Source of the DNA: Ricinus communis | Taxonomy: Eukaryota; Streptophyta; Magnoliopsida; Malpighiales; Euphorbiaceae | Length of the DNA stretch: 64,000 nucleotides | Assembly (NCBI RefSeq): GCF_019578655.1 | Contig: NC_063261.1 | Span: 21,081,626-21,145,625, forward strand | Direction: 5' to 3' | Notes under the pieces: model-generated | The model's database searches: none | Seen by the model: the letters and a program-made list of their open reading frames with translations, nothing else | What the model was told of the DNA's origin: nothing | Translations under genes and position numbers: made by a program | In this document: one piece after another, positions 49,934 to 62,032 of the stretch | How positions within the stretch are numbered: the stretch's first letter is position 1 | Layout of the letters: the number at the start of each line of letters is the position of its first letter

Positions 49934-52900
49934 ATGGATCTTCGGCATGGAAAATGTTGGGATTCCTCAAAGGTTTGTTCATTGTTTTTCTGAACTCAAT
50001 TCCATGGATCTGTTCATTAGACATGTTTAGGCTTGCCTGTTTAAAGTTGTGACCATATACTTGGGGCATAAATGTAGACTCAAATTCAGTCTACAGAAAC
50101 TTGGTTATTGGTGTGCTTCTGCAACTTGACTAAATACTTAAGAGCAGTGCTTGTCGAATTGTTTTTCAGAAGGAGTCTTGGAAGACACTGTTGGTTTTGG
50201 CTTATCAGAGCCTTGGCGTAGTATATGGTGACCTTAGTACTTCCCCTCTCTATGTTTATAAGAGCACATTTGCAGAAGACATCCGTCATTCTGAGACCAA
50301 TGAAGAGATTTATGGAGTTCTATCATTTGTTTTCTGGACTCTCACGTTGATCCCCTTGTTCAAGTATGTTTTTGTTGTCCTTAGAGCCGATGATAATGGA
50401 GAAGGTAAGTTCCCAACCAGCCATGCTACATCAGTATCAGTTGATCATCTAACTGAAAACCTTTTGTAATTGATTATGTAGGTGGTACTTTTGCATTGTA
50501 TTCTTTGATATGCCGGCATGTGAAAGTTAGCCTTCTGCCGAATAGACAGGCTGCCGATGAAGCACTCTCCACTTATATAATGGAGCACCCGCCAGAGAAG
50601 AAGAATTCAAGGGTTAAAACCTACCTTGAGAAGCATAAGGGACTGCACACTGCTTTGTTGATCTTGGTTCTTCTTGGTACATGTATGGTAATTGGGGATG
50701 GACTACTAACGCCAGCAATTTCAGGTAAATCTGTTTCCAGTAACACTCGATGTAATTTTCTTAATATTGCTCTTGCTCCCTTAGTTTACTGATCCATAGT
50801 TATTTTTCTGTTTTCTGTTCTGAAGTTTTCTCTGCAGTGTCTGGTCTTGAGTTGTCCATGTCTAAGGAACATCATCAATGTAATCTTCTTTACTTTCAAT
50901 TTCTCTTATTTCTTACTCTATCATTATACTCATATTGAAATATGGAAATGATATTACAAGTTGGAGTAGCAGGAAGGTTGAAGGTTAGACTGTTATCTTC
51001 AAATATAATTTCATTTAAGCTGCAGTCATGTTTATGAGTAAACGTGATGATATCGAATGTTGACAAAGTGATGTGAATTGTTCAAAGGCATGAGCTTGCG
51101 TCTGTATTTGGCTAGTGGAATGGTTTCTTTTTGGGCAGGGTGGGGTCCACACAGTCATTCTGATCCTGTTGTTTAACAAAAGCCTGTTGGCATGAATATT
51201 TGGAACCACGCCTACTGCCCATACTGTGGTTCTGAATGGTCTTGGGCTGACCACGTGTCAGCCTCATCTTTCATGATTTTGTTCGAAGCATATGGGGTAT
51301 TGCTGCATTAGTCAGATTGACAAAGAAAAACTATGCTGTGGTTTCTACTGCTGCTTATTGTTTTTGATTTGAAGTTAGTGAAGGGGGAGTGGATCAAATT
51401 CCTGAGCAGAATTCCAAAGTGATTTCATAATTTATAATTTATGGTGACTGAAAGTGGAATAACAAAAATTGTAATAATGTTTTGATTTTTATTCAGACCA
51501 GTTATTACTTTCTGGGGCCTGCAGTTTGTGGTTCTTAGATCATAAACACATTCGAGCATATGCCTTTTTATGAATTCTTGTGACTTAAATTAATGTACTA
51601 GCATAAATTTTCTGGATCCACGAAGCTTTTTACCACTTTTCTTTGCCTGCCTAAGCAGGTATGCACGTGAGGATAGTGGTAAATATGTCATACAAGGAAT
51701 ATCGAGAAATGATTTCTCAAAAATGAATTGTATCCTTTGCCCTCACCTTATTGCAGATGCTGTGATTCCAATCACTTGCTTCATCTTGGTGTGTCTTTTT
51801 GCACTACAACACTATGGCACGCATCGGGTGGGATTTTTCTTTGCACCAATTGTTTTGACGTGGTTACTATGCATCAGTGCCCTTGGCTTATATAACATAA
51901 TCCACTGGAATCCACATGTATATCAAGCTCTTTCTCCATATTACATGTTCAAGTTCTTGAAGAAAACAAGGGAAGGCGGGTGGATGTCTTTAGGTGGAAT
52001 ATTGTTGTGCATAACAGGTACATTTGCAACACGTGCATGCGGAACTTTCTTATGCCTTTGATGTTTGCTGATGATCAATTTGAAAAACTCAGCCTGGTTA
52101 GTATATGTCGCATCTTGCCAGGCCAATAACAACCTGTCTTTACAGTTTAGGTCCTGGACTCAGATGTTGATAGATTATATTGCAGGAAAGAGACTTCTGG
52201 TTTATATTTTATTAAGTTACCTAAGAATGCTAATTGTATGCATGACCATGCAGGTTCGGAGGCAATGTTTGCTGATCTTGGTCATTTCTCTTACGCTGCA
52301 ATTCAGGCATGTTAGAATTTTGATGTTAGTACATTGTCTGGTTACAAAGAAGTCCATATCTCCTACATATTCATATTTTTTTCCCTTTTATCCTGTTTCA
52401 GATTGCTTTCACCTTTCTAGTCTATCCAGCACTTATACTGGCGTACATGGGGCAAGCTGCTTATCTGTCACAGCATCATGATGACAATAATCATATTGGC
52501 TTTTATATCTCTGTTCCAGGTGACACAATATTTCGCTCTTTTAAGGAAATCAATGCACATAAAACTGACAGGGGGCTACATAAAATTGATATCAATTCTC
52601 TCTGAACTTAGAAAATGCAATATCCAAGTCTGCCTGGAATTATTTTCTCCCACAATTGATTGTTAGGTACTTGACTAGAACAATAATGAGTTAAAAGTTT
52701 TGGTGCAGAAAAATTGAGATTTCCGGTGCTGATAATAGCTATACTTGCTTCTGTGGTTGGAAGCCAAGCAATCATTAGTGGGACATTCTCTATCATAAAT
52801 CAGAGCCAGTCACTTAGCTGCTTCCCAAAAGTGAAGGTTGTTCACACCTCTGATGAGATACACGGACAGATATATATACCTGAGGTCAATTGGATGCTGA

Positions 52901-54404
52901 TGATCCTTTGCATTGCTGTGACTATCGGATTTAGAGACACAAAACACATGGGAAATGCATCAGGCAAGTTACATCGTCTATGTTCTCCCAGAAGTTTCAT
53001 TGTGTCAATTAATTTCCTTTCATTACATTGGTAATCATTTTAGGTTCCTTCCTCGTTGACAAAGAGTAGTGTCCATTTCCATTTTCTTACTCTTATGGAT
53101 CGAACCTAGCAAAATTTGCCAGACTGTAAATTTCACCTCATTAGCTTGTTTTATGTTTGTGTTTCAAATTACCTCATCTCACAATTGATAATCTAATCGT
53201 CATTGAGGGCATTAAGAATTTTTAGAAGAATAAGGTATATCTGGACTTTCAAATTTTAACAATCTTATTGTTCTGTGTTGCAGGATTAGCCGTGATGACA
53301 GTGATGCTAGTTACCACATGCCTTACTTCCCTGGTCATCATTCTTTGTTGGCAAAAGCCCCCTATTCTAGCACTTGCTTTTCTACTTTTCTTTGGCTCGG
53401 TTGAATTGCTCTACTTCTCAGCTTCACTCACTAAGTTCACAGAGGGTGCCTGGCTACCTATCCTCTTAGCCCTCATCCTCATGACCATCATGTTTGTTTG
53501 GCATTATGCTACTATTAAAAAATATGAATTTGACCTCCATAACAAGGTATCACTAGACTGGCTTTTAGCCTTAGGTCCAAGCTTAGGAATCGCTAGAGTC
53601 CCTGGAATTGGGTTAGTTTTCACTGATCTCACCTCTGGCATCCCAGCTAACTTCTCACGCTTTGTCACTAATCTCCCTGCCTTTCATCGTATACTTGTGT
53701 TTGTGTGTGTTAAATCTGTGCCTGTGCCTTATGTTCCTCCTGCTGAGAGGTATCTTGTGGGACGTGTGGGCCCTCCAGCTCATCGGTCTTACAGATGCAT
53801 TGTCCGTTATGGATACCGTGATGTGCATCAAGATGTTGATTCTTTTGAATCTGAGCTTGTAGCTAGGCTGGCTGATTTTATCGGCTATGATTGGCATCGA
53901 AGGAATGGGGCCAACTCATTTACTGAGGATGATGCATCTCGATCAAATGAATCAACGAGTGAATGCAGATTGGCTGTGATTGGAACAATGCCATTCTCCG
54001 GCACACCAGCTTATGAGATTGAGGAGAATGTGCAGCCAGCAAGTGTATCTGGCGGATTTTCGACAGTAGAAAGTATGGCTGATGTTATTGAAATGGAACC
54101 TATTACTGTAGTGGAAAGAAGAGTGAGGTTTGCCATTGATGATGAGTCTGGAACGCATCCACAATTTGAAATGGATTTGCAGTTAAAAGAAGAGCTAGAA
54201 GATCTATTTACAGCTCAGCAAGCTGGCACTGCATTTATACTCGGGCACTCGCATGTTAAGGCGAAACAAGGGTCATCTCTCTTGAAGAGGTTGGCTATCA
54301 ATATTGGCTATAATTTCCTTAGAAAGAACTGTAGGGGGGCGGATGTGGCTCTAAAAGTGCCACCAGTATCTCTTCTGGAGGTTGGCATGGTCTATGTTGT
54401 GTAA
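49934..54404 (+). CDS. HAK/KUP/KT potassium transporter (KUP2/6/8-like)
   Basis: Exons 49934-49972, 50170-50404, 50482-50724, 50826-50879, 51757-52017, 52254-52306, 52402-52519, 52709-52963 and 53284-54404 give 792 aa. It is a K+/H+ symporter-type protein with about 12 membrane segments and a long cytosolic C-terminus. The start [18 protein letters not shown] leads into the family signature [21 protein letters not shown]. Other blocks: [104 protein letters not shown]. Sequence is closest to the KUP2/KUP6/KUP8 cluster, linked to cell expansion, stomatal control and K+ homeostasis at plasma membrane or tonoplast. Introns 6 (52307) and 8 (52964) begin with GC instead of GT. No breaks. Confidence 0.95.
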
Positions 54405-55012
54405 GAATCCCATGTAAAATAATTTTGTATGCTTGTTCTTAAGTATAGATAACACTGAACAGCACCACGAAGGAAAGTGCTTGTGTTAACAAGCAAGGTC
54501 TATAGAGAAAGTTTACTTGATTGCTGTAGAGAATCATGTAATCTTAAGCATCTGCATGATGAAATAGAAAATGAATGGAATTACTAGACAGAAACTTAAC
54601 CCCATTGAGTCAAGCCGGTTGAATCGAACCAATGGGCCAATAAACCTACTGTCTGGTTATTAAAATATTGATTGATTACCATAAAAACATAATCGCGGTC
54701 TTGCTAACCATCAAAAACTGAATCTACAAAAATATTTTATGTTACTGGTGAAGAGATATTTTCTTATGCATTTGACCCAAGTGCAAAACCAAATTACTCC
54801 TCTCAATTTTTGTTAGCTTGACAAAGGACCACGTAGTATTCCTTTAGCCACTAGGTATTGTGATTGGCAGCAAAGCTGTGTGCAATTACAAATTGCAGTA
54901 AACTGGTGGCTCTCCTTTGCGGGAACAGCACAGCCACAGTAGCTATATAAAAAGAGAAAATTAAAAACATAATTGCAGAGTGTAAATTGAAACTGCTACA
55001 CCTAAACTAAAC
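54405..55012. other. KUP 3' UTR and spacer
   Basis: No coding signal. A possible TATA element (agctatataaaaag, ~54941) lies about 70 bp upstream of the next gene's start. Confidence 0.5.
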
Positions 55013-55768
55013 ATGGGACTTAGAACTCTTCCTTTGTGGCCTTCACAAACTTATTTCCCACGACAGGCAGGAGTTGGGCAGAAAAACTTGTCTGAAAGCA
55101 GGCTTCAGAGGAGCCCTAACTTCAGAGTTTTTGCCAAGTCAGAGAATGCTAAAGAGGAGACAAAGAAGAGCGAGAGCAAGCAATCTTTCTTTAGTAGTGT
55201 AACCGAAGCTCTAGATTTCTCCCAAGTTCGTTCCGTGAAGGATGCTGAACTTCTTGAGGAGGCAAGAGAAAACACCAAGTCTGGTGGAAGAATGACTAGG
55301 GAACAAGTAATCTCACAGCTGATACGACCAAGTCTTGTTACATATTTTCTCAGTCTTTTTGGGCTCTGTAAATTTGTAGATGCCATAGTTTAATGCCATA
55401 TTGTAACTGGGATTTTCTCATTTGATGCAGTACGGTGCACTTAGAAGGAAAATTGGAGGGACATACAAGGATTTCTTCAAGTCCTACATCGATGGTATGC
55501 AGTTTCTTCTTCCCTCATCTTATGCATAAATCAGATACTGACTAGTGACTACTGAACTGGTATAAGCTCTAACAAGTCCTTTTTTTATCTGAAATCAGTG
55601 GATGGGGAGTATGTTGAAGAAGGCTGGGTTGACAAGACTTGCAAGGTGTGCAAGAAAGATACTAGAGGTGAGGCTAGGCAAGTTGACAAGCTTGGAAGAT
55701 ATGTTCACGTAGCATGTCTGGAAAAGGCCAATTCTGGAAACTTCTTTACAAGACTTTTCTCTAGATGA
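55013..55768 (+). CDS. small, probably plastid-targeted protein with a C-x2-C / H-x2-C site
   Basis: Exons 55013-55306, 55431-55494 and 55599-55768 give 175 aa. The first ~45 residues are rich in Ser, Arg and Gln and poor in acids (MGLRTLPLWPSQTYFPRQAG...), like a chloroplast transit peptide. A charged Lys/Glu/Ser segment follows (ENAKEETKKSESKQ), then SGGRMTREQYGALRRKIGG, a conserved-looking block around YKDFFKSYIDVDGEYVEEGW, and near the C-terminus TCKVCKKDTRGEARQVDKLG-RYVHVACLEK. The C-x2-C-x18-H-x2-C spacing resembles a single treble-clef/LIM-half zinc site. I do not recognise a named family. It looks like a plant-specific organelle protein; targeting and metal binding are inference. Clean open gene with good splice sites. 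Confidence 0.82.
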
Positions 55769-56706
55769 AGGCAGGGAAATTGCTCTTGAATGATTGATTT
55801 TCTTTTTTCCCCTCTTTCCATAGTGTTCATATTGATTTATACTTGATACTAGTTTGCTTCCTGTTGACACTTAACATTCATAAGATTTGAGAATGTTAAA
55901 AAATTGTAATCCTACTTCAATGATTAATATCAAAGCTTTTGCTTTTGTAATGGCAAATCAACATTAGAAGCTGAACTAGAAAAATTTGGCTATTTGAGAT
56001 TTTCATTATGATATCTCCATAATCTTTAATTTGTACTTTTGCCTCCATTTATTTATGCACCAAGCCCAGCTGCAATGACCCTTTTCCCTTATATACCCTA
56101 AAACCTGCAACAGACAATACAAATATGTAAATAGCATAATAAGTTTTACATATCCATTCTTTTTAACCTAAATATATTAAGATGTACAAATTTGCATATA
56201 TAACTTATATTTTGTACCTCTTATTTTCAGAGTTTTGAATAACAGAGCATCTTAAATGATTTCTACATTTTATTTTATATTTTTGTAAAAAAGGAAAAAA
56301 AAATATAAAAAATTGTTATTATCCATTTATCTTAAATGATTTATAGATAATTTAAATGTTTTTTTTCTCTACAATGGTGTAAATTACATAAATTAATAAG
56401 AAAAGTACATATAACTATTCAGCCATTTATCTTGGTATTTTGGGGAATATTTGGTCTGTTACCTGTTAAATTTTAGTATTTTTGTTATTAGTTATATTTC
56501 TTTTCATAATCTTTTTCTCATTTAATAATAAAATATCTCATATATTGAAAATAGTCTTACAAAATTATTAACTTTAATTTTAAATTGGGATTGGGCTTTG
56601 GACTCCTTGTGATGGGTCTGAAATCTTTTCATTTATACACACACAAGGACACTTTTGTAATTTACCAGTAGTAGTTAACAGCCGCTCCCACTTGGGTCAC
56701 ACAACA
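55769..56706. other. intergenic spacer upstream of ETG1
   Basis: 3' UTR of the preceding gene, then AT-rich DNA. No gene seen. Confidence 0.55.
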
Positions 56707-56736
56707 AATGGCGGGAACAACAAATTTGGCGGGAAA
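56707..56736 (+). promoter_or_regulatory. two E2F-type sites upstream of ETG1
   Basis: TTTGGCGGGAAA at 56725-56736 is a perfect E2F consensus, and TGGCGGGAA at 56709-56717 is a second partial site. They lie about 110 and 137 bp upstream of the supported start at 56846. ETG1 means E2F target gene 1, so the site agrees with the gene's known S-phase control by E2F. Confidence 0.8.
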
Positions 56737-56845
56737 TTTATCCCTTTCTATAACCATTTTACCGCGCGAAGCCGTTTCGTTTCATAGTCTTCGCTGCACT
56801 AACAAAGACAAGAGAAAATCAAAATCACAACCAGATACAAAGAAA

Positions 56846-59800
56846 ATGGGCGGACCACCGTACGATTGCATTGCAAATCCTCTAGGAGCCGTCCGATTAA
56901 CATTCGACAAAGCGATCAGCTCTGGTACTCAACCTACCTCCTTCGACGGCAAAGATTGGGGCGCCATTGACCTCTTCCGTCACTTCCTCTTTGACCAATC
57001 GAACCTCTCCCAGGTATATACGTTTTGACTTTCAATTATTTCATCTTAGTCATAATTATCAAGCATGAAATGTAATTATATTGCTTTAATTGTGATTTTA
57101 GGTTCCGATTCTTAATCCTGCAAGTTTAAGATGGATTCAGCCAAACACACTTGTCAGATTTCGTGGAATGATACAAGATATGTTAGGAAATGAATTTTAT
57201 GTTGGTGCTTATAAGGTATTATATTATTATTGTTGCTGCTGCTGCTGGCGGTAATGCAGTAATCGTGCATTTAGCAATTTATTATATTATAAATGCTTAT
57301 CTATCTCGATTGCACAATTACATGTTATATTGTTATTCTTATTATCGCTATTCTTTATGTTGCTAAAGTGGTGTTTGTGTTACTGGTTGCGTATTTTGAA
57401 GGATGGTTCGGTTTGGAGGACGAACAAGTTCATGGATGTTTCTCAATTTCCTATTGGATCTTCACCTGATATGCGAATTTGGGAGCGCCGATTGTTGTAC
57501 TGCGTTCCTGTGAGTTTTCTTTACCCAAGTTATATTCATAGTGCATAATTAGTTTCTTTCTTCAGATTCTTGGTGTGTTAACAACTATAGTTGACATTTA
57601 ATTTTCTTATTTTTTAAAAGGCTGTTTTTTAGAAAATAAAAAACTTTTAAAGAATAGAAACTCTGGTGGTACTATTATTCTAAGGTGTTGTATCTTGCTG
57701 CTTTGTAGGTTCCAGGGCTGAATTCGTGGGCTGATTCTGCCTTTGAGGTGGCTGGGGATACATGCATGAATTGGACATCCCAACAAAGAGATAAGCGTGG
57801 GAGAATGGACTTTGAAGCTGCGGATCACAAAGATTCACATGTACTTTATTTACTATCATCATGATTAATTTTCCCAATTGCTTTAACCAATCACTGTAGG
57901 ATAATCAAGAAAAAAAGAGATATAGTTTTTGGTTATCCATTTTAAATAATTCTAATTTGCCATTCACTAATTTGTTCATATGGTCTATGCTGTATAGATT
58001 GTTATAATTTCAATTAAGCATCACAATAAGATATATTAAATTTAATGTTCTTGCTGAACTTAGTTTTGAGCATGATATGATAGTTTCTAGAGTTGTTGAT
58101 GTTGAGAGCCCTAAAGGAGATATATTGCTCTCTTGTGCATTAAGTGTCGCTAGTTTGCTTTTCTGACATATCTTTCTTCAATGACAGGTTATAGGTGATG
58201 AGTTTGAAGATTCTCGTAGTGAAAAAAGGATGGTAAGCATGATTGCTTTCTCAATCTTGTGTTTATGTTATGAAGATGAGAACCTTTATTGTTTTGTTTT
58301 TGAAATTAAGGAGTATAAAACATGACTATCATGTTTAATTTCTAATAGTTTCACTTTCCTTGTAGTTGTGATCCTGTTGTAGGCTTGGAAAATTTTACTG
58401 ACATTCTTTTCTTTTGCTAGAGAGAGGACGGCCATCCTTCTCCATATTCAGATTCTCAAGACTGTAAAACTGCAGGAGCATGTTCTAGCAAAATTATGTT
58501 GTCAGATATTAATAAAAATTCTTTTCCTTGTCTAGTTAAGGTACATAGACCAATTTAGATTTCCATAATCATGGTTGAACTGAAAAACCTTCGATATTTT
58601 TCTCCAAGGTGATTAATTTCCTGGTTTTGTTGTACAGATATACGATTCTCCTGAGTCTGAGTTGAAGCTGAATGATGTTTTTGAATTTGTTGGGGTTCTT
58701 ACTTTAGACTCAGACCTTGCAATGGAGAAGGATGATCATGATGACTTATCTAATGATTTTGGAGATGATGTGTCTATTCATTTGCCACCCAACAAGGTAC
58801 TGTTACCGATTCTTGTGTTTTGTCATGCTCCAGTTTGGTTTATGGTATCATATCTCACTATCAATGTATGCTTATATTAATGAAGGTGCCACGCCTCCAC
58901 TGTATTATTCATAGGAAGCTTGCAGTTGCTGACTTTCTGCATTCTTCCCCCATAATTGAGGTGACCTTGTGCTCCTTACCTTCATTAATCCATCAGATCG
59001 AATGATTTCATTGTTTACGTATGTTATTATCAACTTTATTTCAAGGAAACTGGAATCTGATGGCTTTTTTTTTTTTTTTTTTTATCACGTAGCCGTTCTT
59101 GCTTGTCTTGACACAATCTTTAACTTTTTTTCCCTCTTTAATCTACAGCCAAAACCTCATTTTATCAAAGCTATAAGGGAAGCTTTGTTGAGACATCTTA
59201 CAGCTATTCTTGGCAATGACGGCGTAGCAGCGACTTTCATGTTGTTGCATCTTCTATCCAGGGTAAATGGTTGATGCATGGTTGCAGTTACTATTTTGTT
59301 TCATTTTACATCTTTCATCCAGTCATTACTGATCTGCATTTCTTGTACCCCTAATAATGACGCATGTACTCTTTCTTAACCAGGTACATGCTAGAGTAGA
59401 CAATGTTGCAGTGGGGAAACTTTCATTAAATCTCACTTGTTTGAGCAAAGAGAGCATTTCTATATTTGGCACTCAGCTTAGTATCGCTGTCAAGAACCTT
59501 CTACCTTTTACATCATGCATACCCCTTACTGTGGAATATCTCAACAGGAGTTCTCTTGCTCCCAAAAAGGATTATCAATCAAACAGGTAGCCACTTTTAT
59601 ATTTATAACAGCAATGAGCTTACTTAATTTTGGATGAATTATGAACTGTTATATTCTGAATCTGAACAACTTTGTGTGGTTTATTTTCCAGACTGATGCC
59701 TGGAGTTCTGCAGCTTGCTGACGGCTCACACTTGATTATTGATGAGACCCAATTGGAAACAGGAACCCTTAACTCTGTTGGGGTTGACAATGCAAGGTTG

Positions 59801-61139
59801 CTGAAAAATTTAATAGAGTTTCAAAAGGTGATATACATCTTTTCTCATTTGCATTTGCATGCATCTTGTGTTTATAATCCCTTAATTGGTCCATTTGAGA
59901 ATTTAACTATTTTAGCAAGAATGTGGAAGCTTCATGATTTATACATCCTCTAGCCCAGAGAATCATTTGGTGTTTAGTCTTTTTAAAAAAATCTTAATGT
60001 CTCTTTGCCAGCGCCTAATGTTGGGAGTGTTGAAATGGGCTCATAACCAGAATGTCTGCTGCAGGTTGAGTATGATTTTACATACTATAAGATGGAGATG
60101 GCTGCTGATGTCCAATTGCTAATATTGTCGGAAGGAAAATCAAATATCTTACCCGCTGATATAATTATTCCCTTCCAACCTTCTTCAGCAAGTTCCTCAG
60201 AAGTTGTGGTTACAGACAGCTTGAATGCTTGGAGATGGTACTTGGCTACTGTCAGATCATTGCCACATTCTATCAAGTCCGAAATTCAAAAGGTAGGGTT
60301 TTCTTATTAACACAATTTTTATGCTCTGGTCAGCATAACTGTGTGGTCAAATGTTGACAACCTATGTCGGGTAATATTTGTTTCATTCCTGCAGAACCTT
60401 CTTCTTGGATGGCACATTGGACACTTTTATCTTTCTTTTAACAGAGATACATTGCGCATTGGTTTCTGATATAGAGTAATAGTTAAAGCCACATGTTAAT
60501 TCATATTATAACTAACCTCTGTAGTTTGTTTGATCCTTTTTCCACCAAGTTTCTTGATGCTTGTATTACTTGTGGGGAACTGGGAAATGTGTTGTGATTT
60601 TATACCTTAGTTCAATCATGTCAATACATTTCATCTATGGCCTCGTATGCCTGGGAGTGGGACCTAGTTTACAGTATATCTAACAATTTGAAGGCTTGAA
60701 GATTCTCTACTATCCTTTAGTATTGCGCAACTAGTGTGGTTTTCTTCTCGAATGTGAGAATAAATTAGAAAATAACAGAAAAGAATCGCCTATTCTGAAT
60801 TTGATGCGATTGTGGATATTTGACAGGTGATAGAAAATGACCTGGTTGCTGCAAGGCAGGCAGATCGAAGCTTAGGCAGCCAAGATTTTAGCAGGTTAGT
60901 AGCTCAAATAGTTTCTTGACCTGATTAATAGTTTTCTGTGCAACTTTTTCTTGCATGGTACTACCTTGCGGGAATCAAAAGGGTCGTGTATAAAGATGTG
61001 CAATGATTTATTTTTGGCTGACAGATTGTTGACAATGGGCCGCCTAATATCTGCAAGTTTTGGTGAGACCTCTTTGTCACTGGAGCACTGGCAAATGGTG
61101 AAGGAGTTGGAGAGGCAGAGGAGGGAGAGACTGACGTGA
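56846..61139 (+). CDS. ETG1: MCM-complex-binding protein, ETG1 orthologue
   Basis: Exons 56846-57013, 57102-57215, 57402-57509, 57709-57840, 58188-58232, 58421-58540, 58638-58796, 58886-58960, 59149-59262, 59384-59586, 59692-59827, 60065-60292, 60827-60894 and 61025-61139 give 594 aa. It is a nuclear protein that binds MCM2-7 and, in plants, is needed for normal DNA replication and sister-chromatid cohesion. Blocks: MGGPPYDCIANPLGAVRLTF, LVRFRGMIQDMLGNEFYVG, VFEFVGVLTL, LMPGVLQLADGSHLIIDET, VEYDFTYYKMEMAADVQLLI, LPADIIIPFQPS, ENDLVAARQADRSLGSQDF, SFGETSLSLEHWQMV. The frame stays open upstream to an ATG at 56708. I start at 56846 because family members begin MGG-P-YDC and because the extra 46 codons contain the E2F sites. 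Confidence 0.95.
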
Positions 61140-61420
61140 AATATATATCCCAATCCAATCCATTTCGAGATACTGAGGAACATGTAAAACCATAAGTCCA
61201 ATGCTTGAAATGAAATGAGATTGATTGATGTTGTTAACTGGTTCATCTGTGCAAATGTGATCGACATTATACTAATAGTATTTGGTAGTAAATATGTTGC
61301 CTGGTTTCTATGGAATTAATATCCGCAGCGTATTTATCCAGTGCAGTAGCTTAAAATAATAATTATTTACACTTTAATTAATATTCTAAATAACTTATTT
61401 CATTTGTACACCTTTTTTGC

Positions 61421-61452
<32 letters not shown>

Positions 61453-62032
61453 CTTTCTCAAAAATAGACTAATCTAATTATGAATAAATATATTGTAATC
61501 ATAAAATACTTTAAGTTTCACTTTTTAATAACTTATTCAAATTAAAAAAATATTTAATAAAATTAATTATAGAACAAATTAAATTAGATTAATTTATTTT
61601 TTATAAATATTTTAAAATTTGTTATAATTATTTTAATATAAAAATGAAATAAAAAATTTAATATTTACAAATTAGTCCTTTCTATACATTGATAGTGATA
61701 CTGATTTTTGATTGATTTACTATCTTATTTTCGTAAGATACTAAAATATAATAATATATATAAATAGAATGCGTATATTAATTTCGTAAATCCCCCGAGG
61801 ACCTTGCATGAAAATGTAGAAAGAATTATAGGGGGTTAAAAGTTAAACCTTTCGGACATTACGGGGTTCTGAAGTAATTAAAAAGTTTGGTTCTGGTAAT
61901 TCTGCAAGAAGAGAGAGAGAGAGACTTAAGAACTGAAATTGACCTTATAGAAAGCTGTACTTACACCATTAACAACTCCTAAATTGATCCCTGAATTCTC
62001 CAATTCATATTCATAGATATATAGAAAGAAAA
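61140..62032. other. intergenic, AT-rich
   Basis: It contains an (AAT)n microsatellite at about 61422-61452 and A/T-rich DNA; a (GA)n run at 61910-61924 precedes the next gene. No gene seen. Confidence 0.6.
61422..61452. repeat. (AAT)n microsatellite
   Basis: About ten uninterrupted ataata units between ETG1 and the next gene. Confidence 0.9.

Noticed and set aside
56708..56845. N-terminal extension of ETG1
   Set aside because: It contains E2F sites and is absent from family members; the start at 56846 fits the family.
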